From: Nannocystis bainbridge
GTDB lineage: Bacteria; Myxococcota_A; Polyangia; Nannocystales; Nannocystaceae
Assembly: GCF_028368995.1 (NCBI RefSeq)
Contig: NZ_JAQNDL010000001.1
Span: forward strand, 1,302,001-1,366,000
Length of the DNA stretch: 64,000 nucleotides
Direction: 5' to 3'
Notes under the pieces: generated by a model
Databases searched by the model: none
Seen by the model: the letters and a program-made list of their open reading frames with translations, nothing else
Told to the model about the DNA's origin: nothing
Translations under genes and position numbers: made by a program
In this document: positions 16,742 to 23,832 of the stretch, in pieces
Numbering within the stretch: the first letter of the stretch is position 1
Layout: the number at the start of each line of letters is the position of its first letter

Positions 16742-18001
16742 GTGCACCGTCGCGCCTTTGTCACCGGCACGCTCGCTGCCCTGTCTCTTGGGTCATGTCG
16801 CCGCGCTCCCGGCTCGCCCGCCGGCGTTCCCGTCGTCGACTCGCGCTTCGCCGCGCTCGCCGGCTTCTGCGACGGCCTCGCTCCGATAGGCGACGACGAG
16901 CGGGCGCGCCGGCGCGAGCGGGCCCAGGCGCTGATGCAAGAACATGGCCTTTCGGCCATGCTCTTCGAGCCAGGTGACTCCCTCACCTACTTCGCCGGCA
17001 TCCGCTGGGGGCGGAGCGAGCGGCCCATGCTCTATCTATTGCCGGCGCGCGGAGCTGCGGCCCTCGTCGCCCCCGCCTTCGAGTCGCGCACCCTCGCGGA
17101 GCGGGCCGGCGACGGCCTCGCCCAGCACCTGTGGCACGAGCACGAATCACCGTTCAGCAAGCTCGCCGAGGCGCTGCGGGCCGCCGGGGTCGAGCGCGGC
17201 AAGCTCGGCGTCGACCCTTGGATCCGTCAGTTCATCGTCGACGGGGCGCGCGCGGCCTGCGAGGTCGAGATCGCTCCGGCCACCGACGTGCTCCGCGGCT
17301 GTCGCATGATCAAGAGCGCGAGCGAACTCGCGCTCCTGCGGCGCGCCAACGAGGCGAGCAAGGCCGCGCTCAAGGCCGTTTCCGCGCATGTCTCCGAGGG
17401 CATGTCCGAAGGACAACTCGCCGAGCTCGTGCATGCCGCCCAGACCGCAGCTGGCCTCGCGGACACGTGGGTGCTCGCGCTGTTCGGCGCCAACGCCTCC
17501 TTCCCACACGGCACCCAGGGCGAGAAGCGGCTCGTTCGCGGCGAGCTCGTGCTCGTCGACGCCGGCGGCTCGCTCCACGGCTACCAATCGGACGTCACGC
17601 GAACATGGCCTTTCGGACCTGTCTCTTCGGCGCAGGCACGCGCGTGGCAGGCGGTGCATCGGGCCCAGACGGCGGCGCTGGCCGAGCTGCGTCCGGGTCG
17701 TCCGTGCGACGCCGCCGACGCCGCGGCGCGCGCGGCGATCGCTGCGGCCGGTTACGCCGCCGACTACGGCAACTTCACGCATCGACTCGGCCACGGCATC
17801 GGCCTTCAGACCCACGAGGACCCCTACCTCGTGCGCGGCAATCGCTACCTGCTGCGACCGGGCATGACCATGTCCGACGAGCCAGGTGTCTACTTGGTTG
17901 GTGAACTCGGAGTCCGCCTCGAGGACATCGTCGCCATCACCGACGGGGAGCCCGAGGTATTCGGCCCGCGGGCCGGTTCGATCGAAGCGCCGTTCGGGTG
18001 A
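16742..18001 (+). CDS. M24 family metallopeptidase (Xaa-Pro aminopeptidase-like), exported
   Basis: The GTG start gives MHRRAFVTGTLAALSLGSC, a Tat-like or lipoprotein signal (lipobox LGSC). The creatinase-like N-domain has HGLSAMLFEPGDSLTYFAGIRWG. The catalytic pita-bread domain carries the metal ligands in VDAGGSLHGYQSDVTRTW (two Asp), HRLGHGIGLQTHE (His), DEPGVY (Glu) and RLEDI (Glu). It removes N-terminal residues next to proline, or acts on related dipeptides, probably outside the inner membrane. Notably, CATG-14 elements at 16943-16974 and 17604-17621 and a partial one at 17387 coincide with family-conserved motifs, so they are encoded without an obvious insertion. Confidence 0.9.
   Translation: MHRRAFVTGTLAALSLGSCRRAPGSPAGVPVVDSRFAALAGFCDGLAPIGDDERARRRERAQALMQEHGLSAMLFEPGDSLTYFAGIRWGRSERPMLYLLPARGAAALVAPAFESRTLAERAGDGLAQHLWHEHESPFSKLAEALRAAGVERGKLGVDPWIRQFIVDGARAACEVEIAPATDVLRGCRMIKSASELALLRRANEASKAALKAVSAHVSEGMSEGQLAELVHAAQTAAGLADTWVLALFGANASFPHGTQGEKRLVRGELVLVDAGGSLHGYQSDVTRTWPFGPVSSAQARAWQAVHRAQTAALAELRPGRPCDAADAAARAAIAAAGYAADYGNFTHRLGHGIGLQTHEDPYLVRGNRYLLRPGMTMSDEPGVYLVGELGVRLEDIVAITDGEPEVFGPRAGSIEAPFG
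16943..16974 (+). repeat. CATG-14 array inside the M24 peptidase gene
   Basis: CATG at 16943 and 16957 and CAGG at 16971, exact 14-bp spacing. The first pair is the perfect hairpin CATGGCC-TTTC-GGCCATG. Confidence 0.75.
17604..17621 (+). repeat. CATG-14 element inside the M24 catalytic domain
   Basis: CATG at 17604 and CCTG at 17618; encodes TWPFGPV next to the metal-binding Asp. Confidence 0.55.
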
Positions 18002-18086
18002 CGAGCCTCCGCTCCGCGTGCGCGTCCTTGATCTCCCATGGCCGCAGGTCGGGGTGGTATAGGCCCTGACACACCGGAGAAGGAAA

Positions 18087-18287
18087 TTGCCGCAGCTCAT
18101 CCTTGAAGACCTGAACCTCGAGACCGCGGAGCGGCGTCTGTGCTCCGAGGCGCTCAACACCGCCGGTAACATCGTCGGCGCTGCGGACCTGCTGGGCATC
18201 ACCCGTCACGCGTTGAAGCGACGGATCATCAAGCTCGGCATCGAGTGGCCGCCCGCGCGCGGCAGCCGTCCCGAGCCCACGACCTAG
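18087..18287 (+). CDS. Stand-alone Fis-type helix-turn-helix protein
   Basis: Only 66 residues. The TTG start is supported by GGAGAAGG 5-12 nt upstream. Residues ~17-52 (LCSEALNTAGNIVGAADLLGITRHALKRRIIKLGI) match the Fis-type HTH_8 found at the C-terminus of NtrC-family activators. The AAA+ and receiver domains are absent, so this is either a free-standing DNA-binding domain, as in myxobacterial Fis-like regulators, or a nucleoid-type factor. It lies 85 bp after the M24 gene. Confidence 0.75.
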   Translation: MPQLILEDLNLETAERRLCSEALNTAGNIVGAADLLGITRHALKRRIIKLGIEWPPARGSRPEPTT

Positions 18288-18316
18288 GAATTACGGCGGA
18301 GCGGCGGCGCGGGTGA

Positions 18317-18334
18317 CATGGCTCTTGGGCCAGG
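18317..18334. repeat. CATG-14 element at a convergent junction
   Basis: CATG at 18317 and CAGG at 18331, between the Fis-HTH gene and the crotonase gene. Confidence 0.65.
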
Positions 18335-18403
18335 TGAGCACCGACGCTGACGCTCCGCGATCGACGAGCGCGCGGACGGGGGCGCCCGCGCGCGCGGACC
18401 GTG

Positions 18404-19195
18404 TCAGCGCCCGGTGAAGTTCGGCGTCCGCTTCTCCACGTACGCCACCAACCCCTCGGTCGCGTCGCTGCTCTGGAACAGCCGCTGCTGCAGCTCGCGC
18501 TCGAGCGCCAGCCCGTCGAGCAGGCTGAGCTCGCCGCCCGTCTGACACGCGCGCTTGAGCAGGCCGACCGCCATCGACGCCTTGGCCGGCGGCACGAACC
18601 GCTTGGCGTACTCGCGGACCTGGCCGACGAAGTCCGCCGCGCTCGGGGCGTCGAACACCTTGTTGACGATGCCGAGCTTGAGCGCCTCGTCGAAGTCCAT
18701 CGTCCGGCCCTCGGCCATCATCTCGATCGCCGCCGACTTGCCGATCAGCCGCGTCAGTCGCTGCGTGCCGCCGGTGCCGGGCAGCACCCCGAGCGCCACC
18801 TCGGGCAGCCCGCACTGACCGGCGCCGCGGCGGGCGATCCGGAGGTCGGCGGCCAGCGCGATCTCGAGGCCGCCGCCGACGCAGTGGCCGTTGAGCGCCG
18901 CGATGACCAGCTTCGGCGTCTGCTCGAGCCGCCCGATCGTCTCGTTGGCGTGCAGGCAGAAGTTGTACTTGAACGTCGGGTCGGCGCCCTTGAGCATGCG
19001 GATGTCGGCGCCCGCGCAGAAGAACTTCTCGCCCGCGCCGACGATCACGATCACGTGCGCCTCCGCGTCGAAGCGGGCGCGCAGGATCGCCGCGTCGAGG
19101 TCCTGCATCATCGCGTACGAGTAGCAGTTGGCGGGCGGGACGTTGATCGTGAGCTGGGCGACGCCGCCCTCGGCGTGGTATTCGACGTGAGGCAT
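18404..19195 (-). CDS. Enoyl-CoA hydratase/isomerase (crotonase family)
   Basis: A 263-residue crotonase. FFCAGADIRMLKG is the first oxyanion-hole block, and ALNGHCVGGGLEIALAADLRIA is the second. The position of the hydratase Glu pair is occupied by Glu in GGGLEIAL and in GLPEVALGVLPGTGGTQRL, consistent with hydration of 2-enoyl-CoA. The substrate may be fatty or amino-acid derived. It is divergent from a hot-dog thioesterase gene with overlapping -10 elements. A TATAAG box ends 7 nt before its ATG. Confidence 0.9.
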   Translation of the reverse strand: MPHVEYHAEGGVAQLTINVPPANCYSYAMMQDLDAAILRARFDAEAHVIVIVGAGEKFFCAGADIRMLKGADPTFKYNFCLHANETIGRLEQTPKLVIAALNGHCVGGGLEIALAADLRIARRGAGQCGLPEVALGVLPGTGGTQRLTRLIGKSAAIEMMAEGRTMDFDEALKLGIVNKVFDAPSAADFVGQVREYAKRFVPPAKASMAVGLLKRACQTGGELSLLDGLALERELQQRLFQSSDATEGLVAYVEKRTPNFTGR

Positions 19196-19202
19196 GCCCG
19201 GG

Positions 19203-19210
19203 CTTATACC
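19203..19210. promoter_or_regulatory. Overlapping divergent -10 boxes
   Basis: TATACC (19205-19210, + strand) is 7 nt before the GTG at 19218, and TATAAG (19208-19203, - strand) is 7 nt before the ATG at 19195. The two promoters share bases, so the genes cannot easily be transcribed at the same moment. Confidence 0.55.
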
Positions 19211-19217
19211 CGATCCT

Positions 19218-19655
19218 GTGCACGTTCACCGCGTCCGCGTCGGCTTCGGCGACTGCGATCCCGCAGGCATCGTCTACTTCCCGCGCTTCTTCCACTTCTT
19301 CCACGAGGCGATGGAGACGTGGTTCGGTGAGGTGCTGGGCCTGCCGTACGCCGAGATGATCCGCGGCCGCGGCCTCGGCTTCCCCGCCGTCCACACCGAG
19401 GCCGACTTCGCCATTCCATGCGCCTTTGGCGACGAGATCGCGGTCGAGCAACGCGTCATCGGCCTCGGCCGCACCTCGATCCGCTTCGCCTACCGCGTGC
19501 GCACCCACGGCGTCCCCGACTCGCCCGTCCGCCTCACCGGCACCACGGTTTCGGTCGTCATGGACCTCGACCCGAGCCGCCCGACCTTCCGCCGCCCCGT
19601 CGAGCTGCCGGCCGACCTGCGCGCCCGCATCGAGCCGCTGCTCGTCGCCTCGTGA
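19218..19655 (+). CDS. Hot-dog fold acyl-CoA thioesterase (4-hydroxybenzoyl-CoA thioesterase/YbgC-like)
   Basis: VGFGDCDPAGIVYFPRFFHFFHEAMETWF is the N-terminal signature with the catalytic Asp in the 4HBT position (GDCDPAGIVY). The rest is a single hot-dog domain of ~145 residues. The GTG at 19218 is chosen since TATACC lies 7 nt upstream; the ATG at 19194 overlaps the divergent gene's start codon. It hydrolyses an acyl- or aryl-CoA thioester, and may act in the same pathway as the neighbouring crotonase (inference). Confidence 0.88.
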   Translation: MHVHRVRVGFGDCDPAGIVYFPRFFHFFHEAMETWFGEVLGLPYAEMIRGRGLGFPAVHTEADFAIPCAFGDEIAVEQRVIGLGRTSIRFAYRVRTHGVPDSPVRLTGTTVSVVMDLDPSRPTFRRPVELPADLRARIEPLLVAS

Positions 19656-19942
19656 CGCTGTCGGGTCGCGTCGACGACACGGCCGACGCGTGACCGAGCA
19701 ACCGTCGCTCGGCTCGACGGGCGGGGCGTCGTTGGCACGGGAGCCGCCACGATGTCATCGGGGGAGCAGCCGCGCTCCGTAGCGACGGCTTGGTCGGCCT
19801 GGTCGTCGGTCAGCGTGGTCGGCGGTCGACGTCGATCTTTGCGTTTCGCCGCCCTCGCGGCCTCACCGCCGCGACGCTGCGGGCTCGTCGAACATCCTCC
19901 CGCTCGACAGGCCGCGCGCCGCTTGGCACAGTCCGCCGCACG

Positions 19943-20623
19943 ATGAGCGAGTCGCTGACCCTCGCCCCGACCGCCGACCCGCAGGTGTTCCTCGCGCCTG
20001 ACGGCCGCCGCCTCTCACCACCCCCGGGCTGGACTTGCCTGCCGCCTGGCGACGCCGCCCTGACCCGCCGCGTCAAGCTGGCCGGCCCGTCGTGGGCCGT
20101 CGTCGAGAAGAAGGGCCGCAAGCTGTTCTCGCGCGGCCTGTGGGCCCCCGCCGCCACCATCGAATCGCTGCGGGTCACCCTCGACGCCGAGCGCTCGACC
20201 GAGGCCCACGCCAAGAAGCGCGCCGCCGACGTCGCTCGCCGCGAGCGGACCCAGGCCGCCTACGTCGTCACCTTCGAGCAGTCCGTGCTCGAGTTCCTGC
20301 GCTTCGCTCCGCTCTGGGACACGCTCGCCCGCACCGTCGCCGCCCGCGTCGCCGCCCACGCCACCCCGGTCGGCAGCGGCACCGTCGCCCGCACCGAGCG
20401 GATCCCCGTCGAGGAACGGGCCCGCGCCGCCGTCATCGCCTGGATGCGCCACCAGACCACCGGCTACGACGACATGCAGATCGCCCGGGTCAAGGGCGCC
20501 CGCCGCGAGGTCCGCCGCGAGCTCGCCGACATCTCTCGCGCCGTGCTCGACCTCCACCGCCGCGACGAGGCCCACACCGCCCGCGCCTGCCCGCTGTGCC
20601 AGGCCGCCGCCGCGCCCGCGTGA
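19943..20623 (+). CDS. DUF2293-domain protein
   Basis: A 226-residue soluble protein. The C-terminal half (IPVEERARAAVIAWMRHQTTGYDDMQIARVKGARREVRRELADISRAVLDLHR) fits the DUF2293 pattern of basic helices. The first ~100 residues include a beta-rich PGWTCLPPGDAALTRRVKLAG and a basic helix. It ends with RACPLCQ, a half zinc-knuckle. A nucleic-acid role is plausible from the charge but unproven. The 19656-19942 gap shows nothing recognisable. A CATG-14 array starts 3 nt after the stop. Confidence 0.65.
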   Translation: MSESLTLAPTADPQVFLAPDGRRLSPPPGWTCLPPGDAALTRRVKLAGPSWAVVEKKGRKLFSRGLWAPAATIESLRVTLDAERSTEAHAKKRAADVARRERTQAAYVVTFEQSVLEFLRFAPLWDTLARTVAARVAAHATPVGSGTVARTERIPVEERARAAVIAWMRHQTTGYDDMQIARVKGARREVRRELADISRAVLDLHRRDEAHTARACPLCQAAAAPA

Positions 20624-20626
20624 CCG

Positions 20627-20700
20627 CCTGCGCTTCGGGACATGCCCCAAAGCGCATGTCCCTTTGAACATGGCGCCGAGGCCATGCTCTCCGGGCCAGG
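20627..20700. repeat. CATG-14 array at a convergent junction
   Basis: CCTG at 20627, CATG at 20641, 20655, 20669, 20683 and CAGG at 20697, all 14 bp apart. Between the DUF2293 gene and the SUKH-like gene. Confidence 0.88.
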
Positions 20701-20768
20701 TACGCGAATGCCTGGACTCCCGCCGTCGAGCTCCCGGCCGCCCAGCGCGTGACGTGCGGTCCCCGCCC

Positions 20769-21197
20769 TCACTCCGTCAACCCGAGCGCCGCCACGAACG
20801 CCGCGAAGACGGGCGCCGCCACGATCCAGCGGTTGCCCTCGCTCCGGGACCACCGCAGCCGCAGCACCTGCGGCTGGACGGCATCGAAGCGATAGTCGAG
20901 CACGATCGGCGCGTCGGAGCCGGGCCCGAAGTCGCCGACGATCAGCGCGAGGTCCGGATCGATGCCATCCGGGTCGGCCATGGGGTCGCGCCAAAAGCTC
21001 GGGTACTTCGACATCGCCGCCCGGACCGTCGTGAACGGCGGTCGCGCCAGACAGAGCCCGTCCTCCTCGGGCGCGAGCGCCTGGATCCGCGCCAACTTGG
21101 CCCACGGCGCTCGCTGCTGGCTCAGCACCTCCTCGCGGGTGCGAGGCCAGCGGCCCGCGTCGAGCAGCACCTGCAGCAGCGGCGGCGGCGGCAGCAC
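20769..21197 (-). CDS. SMI1/KNR4 (SUKH)-like protein
   Basis: A 142-residue protein. DPDLALIVGDFGPGSDAPIVLDYRF followed by VLRLRWS ... RWIVAAPVFAAFVAALGL is the C-terminal half of the SMI1/KNR4 fold as found in many stand-alone SUKH proteins. The GTG start is supported by TAGGCT (21204-21209) 6 nt upstream on this strand. SUKH proteins are often immunity proteins for contact-dependent toxins, but no toxin is adjacent. Confidence 0.65.
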   Translation of the reverse strand: MLPPPPLLQVLLDAGRWPRTREEVLSQQRAPWAKLARIQALAPEEDGLCLARPPFTTVRAAMSKYPSFWRDPMADPDGIDPDLALIVGDFGPGSDAPIVLDYRFDAVQPQVLRLRWSRSEGNRWIVAAPVFAAFVAALGLTE

Positions 21198-21279
21198 GAT
21201 CGCAGCCTAGCACCCCGCGAGTCGGCATCGTCGCTCTTCTCGAAGTCCCTGCCGCTCGCATTTTCTCGCCGCGCGCGGC

Positions 21280-21285
21280 TACCAT
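21280..21285 (+). promoter_or_regulatory. Putative -10 (TACCAT)
   Basis: Ends 5 nt before GTG 21291 and 8 nt before GTG 21294. The divergent gene's TAGGCT is ~70 bp away. Confidence 0.4.
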
Positions 21286-21290
21286 CGTCG

Positions 21291-22784
21291 GTGGTGACCC
21301 GCCCCTCGCCCTTCGTCCGCCTCGGGTTCGCCGTGCGTCGCGGCTTCGGGCGCTTCACCCCCGATCCCTTCGTCGTCGCCGTCGCCATGACGCTCGTCAC
21401 CCTCGTCGCCGGCCTCGTCGCCCTCGGTGACGGCGCCGGCGGCCTCGTCCCCGTCCTCCGCCTGTGGAGCGCCAGCGGCGGCCTGTGGTCGCTGCTGGCC
21501 TTCGCCGGCCAGATGGCGCTCATGCTGACCCTCGGCACCGCCCTCGCCGCCGCCCCGCCCGTGCGGCGCGGCCTCGAAGCCCTCGCCCGTCGGGCCAGCG
21601 GCCCGCGCGGCCTCGTCGGCCTGGTCGCCTTTGGCTCCTGCACCCTCTGCCTCTTCAACTGGTCGCTCGGCCTCGTCTGCGGCGCCATGTTCGCCCGCAC
21701 CGCCGGCGACGAGGCGCGCCGTCGCGGCCTCGCCGTGCACTACCCGCTCCTGTGCGCCGCCGGCTACGCCGGCATGATGGTGTGGCACGGCGGCCTGTCC
21801 GGCACCGCCCCGCTCAAGGCCACCACCCTCGCCGACCTCACCGAGGTCCTCGGCCCCGAGCTCGCCGCTCGCGTCGGCCCGATCGGCCTCGACGCCAGTC
21901 TGCTCGGCGGCCTCAACCTCGCCGTCACCGGCGGCCTGTGGCTGCTGGCCCCGCTCGTGTTCATGGCCCTCACCCCGGCCGCCGGCGCCGACCCCGACCC
22001 GCAGCCCGCCCCGCCCCCGGGACATGTCCTCCTCGACATTGTTGAAGGGACATGTCCCGAGGAACATGCCCCTTCGACCACGGGCGCCCCCTCGACCGGA
22101 GCCACCAGCGCTCTGCCCGCCCCGTCCGGCCCGCGGGCTCCCGCCGCCCCGCCCGTGAGCGGTCTCGACTGGCTCGAGCGCTCGCCGCTGGTCGTGTGGG
22201 CGCTGGCGCTGCCGGCCGCGGCCGCGCTGGTATTTGCGCTCGGCGACACCGCCGGCCCGGCGCTCGACCTCAACGCCATCAACCTCGCGCTGTGGGTGCT
22301 CGCCCTGGTCCTGCACGGCCGCCCCGACGCCTTCGTGCGCGCCTGCGACGGCGGAGCCCGGGCCTCCGCCGGCATCCTGCTGCTGTTCCCGCTCTACGGC
22401 GGCATCATGGGCGTCATGAAGGGCACCGGCCTGGCCGCGGCGCTCGCCGGCGCGTTCGCGGCCGCCGACCCGCGCGTCTTCACCACCCTCACCTTCGTCT
22501 CGGCCGGCTTCCTCAACCTCTTCATCCCCTCGGGCGGCGGCCAGTGGGCCGTGCAGGGGCCGATCGTCATGAGCGCGGCGCTCGAGCGCGGCGTCGACCC
22601 GACCCACGCGATGCTGGCGATCGCCTACGGCGACCAGTGGACCAACATGCTGCAGCCGTTCTGGGCCGTCCCGCTGCTGGCGATCACCGGCGTGCGCGCG
22701 CGCGACATCATCGGTTACTGCACCCTGTGGCTGCTCGCCGGCGGCCTGTGGATCGCCGCCTGCCTGTTCCTCGCCTCGCTGTGA
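21291..22784 (+). CDS. AtoE-family short-chain fatty acid transporter
   Basis: About 497 residues with at least ten hydrophobic segments. Family motifs: MMVWHGGLSGTAPLKATTLA, PSGGGQWAVQGP and YGDQWTNMLQPFWAVPLLAITGVRARDIIGY. The AtoE family takes up short-chain fatty acids such as acetoacetate or butyrate. It is longer than the usual ~440-470 residues because the loop after ~residue 240 holds a Pro/Ala/Thr/Ser insert of ~50 residues, part of which is an in-frame CATG-14 array (22023-22082). Confidence 0.88.
   Translation: MVTRPSPFVRLGFAVRRGFGRFTPDPFVVAVAMTLVTLVAGLVALGDGAGGLVPVLRLWSASGGLWSLLAFAGQMALMLTLGTALAAAPPVRRGLEALARRASGPRGLVGLVAFGSCTLCLFNWSLGLVCGAMFARTAGDEARRRGLAVHYPLLCAAGYAGMMVWHGGLSGTAPLKATTLADLTEVLGPELAARVGPIGLDASLLGGLNLAVTGGLWLLAPLVFMALTPAAGADPDPQPAPPPGHVLLDIVEGTCPEEHAPSTTGAPSTGATSALPAPSGPRAPAAPPVSGLDWLERSPLVVWALALPAAAALVFALGDTAGPALDLNAINLALWVLALVLHGRPDAFVRACDGGARASAGILLLFPLYGGIMGVMKGTGLAAALAGAFAAADPRVFTTLTFVSAGFLNLFIPSGGGQWAVQGPIVMSAALERGVDPTHAMLAIAYGDQWTNMLQPFWAVPLLAITGVRARDIIGYCTLWLLAGGLWIAACLFLASL
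22023..22082 (+). repeat. In-frame CATG-14 array inside the AtoE-like gene
   Basis: CATG 22023, CATT 22037, CATG 22051, CATG 22065, CACG 22079, exact 14-bp spacing. It encodes part of a hydrophilic loop (GHVLLDIVEGTCPEEHAP). Confidence 0.85.
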
Positions 22785-22880
22785 CCGCAGGGCGTGATTC
22801 CGGCGCCTCCCGCTGTGGGCCTCGCCAGTCGCCGCATCCTCGTCGCTGCTTCGCTGTGATCCACGGCCCCGCCTCGCGGG

Positions 22881-22979
22881 GACTCGCAGTCCGCGAGTCG
22901 CCAGAAATGTCCCTTCGAGCATGCCCCTTAAAACATGTCTCTTCGAGCATGCCCTTTCAGACATGCTCTCTCACACCGC
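22881..22979. repeat. Stem-loop plus CATG-14 array at a convergent junction
   Basis: GACTCGC-AGTCC-GCGAGTC (22881-22899) is a 7-bp stem with a 5-nt loop. Then boxes at 22906 (AATG), 22920, 22934, 22948 and 22962 (CATG), 14 bp apart, end just before the stop of the lipoprotein gene on the other strand. Confidence 0.8.
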
Positions 22980-22984
22980 CGGCC

Positions 22985-23686
22985 TCACAGGCACAGCGAC
23001 ACCAGATCGCCGATCACTTCCTTGCACGTCGTCCCCTCCGCGCACACCGGCGCGTCGGGCGAGCCCGTGCACAGGGCCGCGCACATCCCGGTGAGCGTCC
23101 CCGCGTCGACCTCGAAGCACACCAGGCCCTTCGCGCAGTCGTCGAGCCCGCTGTGCGGCTGGTCCTGGACCGTGCACGCCTCACCGACCGCCGCGCCCGG
23201 ATTGGCCGCCGGCACGCACGCGATCGCCGTCAATGTCCCGTCGTCGCCGACGGGCGCGCACTTCTGACCGTCGGGGCAGTCCTGCACCCACGGATCGCAG
23301 TCGAGCTGCACGCCCATGTCGGGCGCCGCGTAGATGAACGCCCCGCCCTCGCTCGAGCTGCTGCAGCTCACGCACTCGGTCGTGCTCGTCTCGCCGCCCT
23401 CGCTGCCGCTGCTCGTCCCGGTCCCGCCGATCGTCCCGCTCGACGTCGGCGCGCTCGTCAGCGTCGTCCCCTCGGTCGTCGAGGACGTCGAGCCTGTCAC
23501 TTCGGTGGTCGCGTCGCCCGACTCGCTGTCGCCCTTGTCGGTCCCGCAGGCCGCCCCGAGCAGCGCCAGCCCGACCGCCCAGCCCCACCCGCCCGGGGCT
23601 GTCCCTTCGGCCAGATGAGTCCCGCAGAACGGGCACACGGACTCGGCGATGCGGAGATGGCGGGCACAGCCGGAGCAGGGCTTCAT
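22985..23686 (-). CDS. Zinc-ribbon plus lipoprotein-like membrane anchor, Cys-rich C-terminal domain
   Basis: Residues 1-22 (MKPCSGCARHLRIAESVCPFCG) form a short zinc ribbon (CxxC ... CxxC). A hydrophobic segment follows (residues ~33-46, GWAVGLALLGAACG), ending in a lipobox-like GAAC. Thus the ribbon would stay in the cytoplasm or be cleaved off. A Thr/Ser/Gly stalk (~47-110) leads to a domain with about ten Cys (CDPWVQDCPDGQKCAPVGDDG ... CAALCTGSPDAPVCAEGTTCKEV). The start at 23686 is supported by TAGCGT (23694-23699) 7 nt upstream. Function unknown. Confidence 0.75.
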   Translation of the reverse strand: MKPCSGCARHLRIAESVCPFCGTHLAEGTAPGGWGWAVGLALLGAACGTDKGDSESGDATTEVTGSTSSTTEGTTLTSAPTSSGTIGGTGTSSGSEGGETSTTECVSCSSSSEGGAFIYAAPDMGVQLDCDPWVQDCPDGQKCAPVGDDGTLTAIACVPAANPGAAVGEACTVQDQPHSGLDDCAKGLVCFEVDAGTLTGMCAALCTGSPDAPVCAEGTTCKEVIGDLVSLCL

Positions 23687-23693
23687 CACCCTC

Positions 23694-23699
23694 ACGCTA
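23694..23699 (-). promoter_or_regulatory. Putative -10 (TAGCGT), leaderless start
   Basis: TAGCGT on the minus strand ends 7 nt before the ATG at 23686. Confidence 0.5.
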
Positions 23700-23832
23700 C
23701 CGCCGCCGCCGCTTGCGGGCAACTCACGGGGCCGGGGCCGCGAGCGCCGTCGCCCTCACACGAATTCTCGAGCCGCCGAATGCCCCGATCGAGCTCGTCC
23801 TTCGCCCCGCGTCGAGCCGCGAGCGATCGCCG

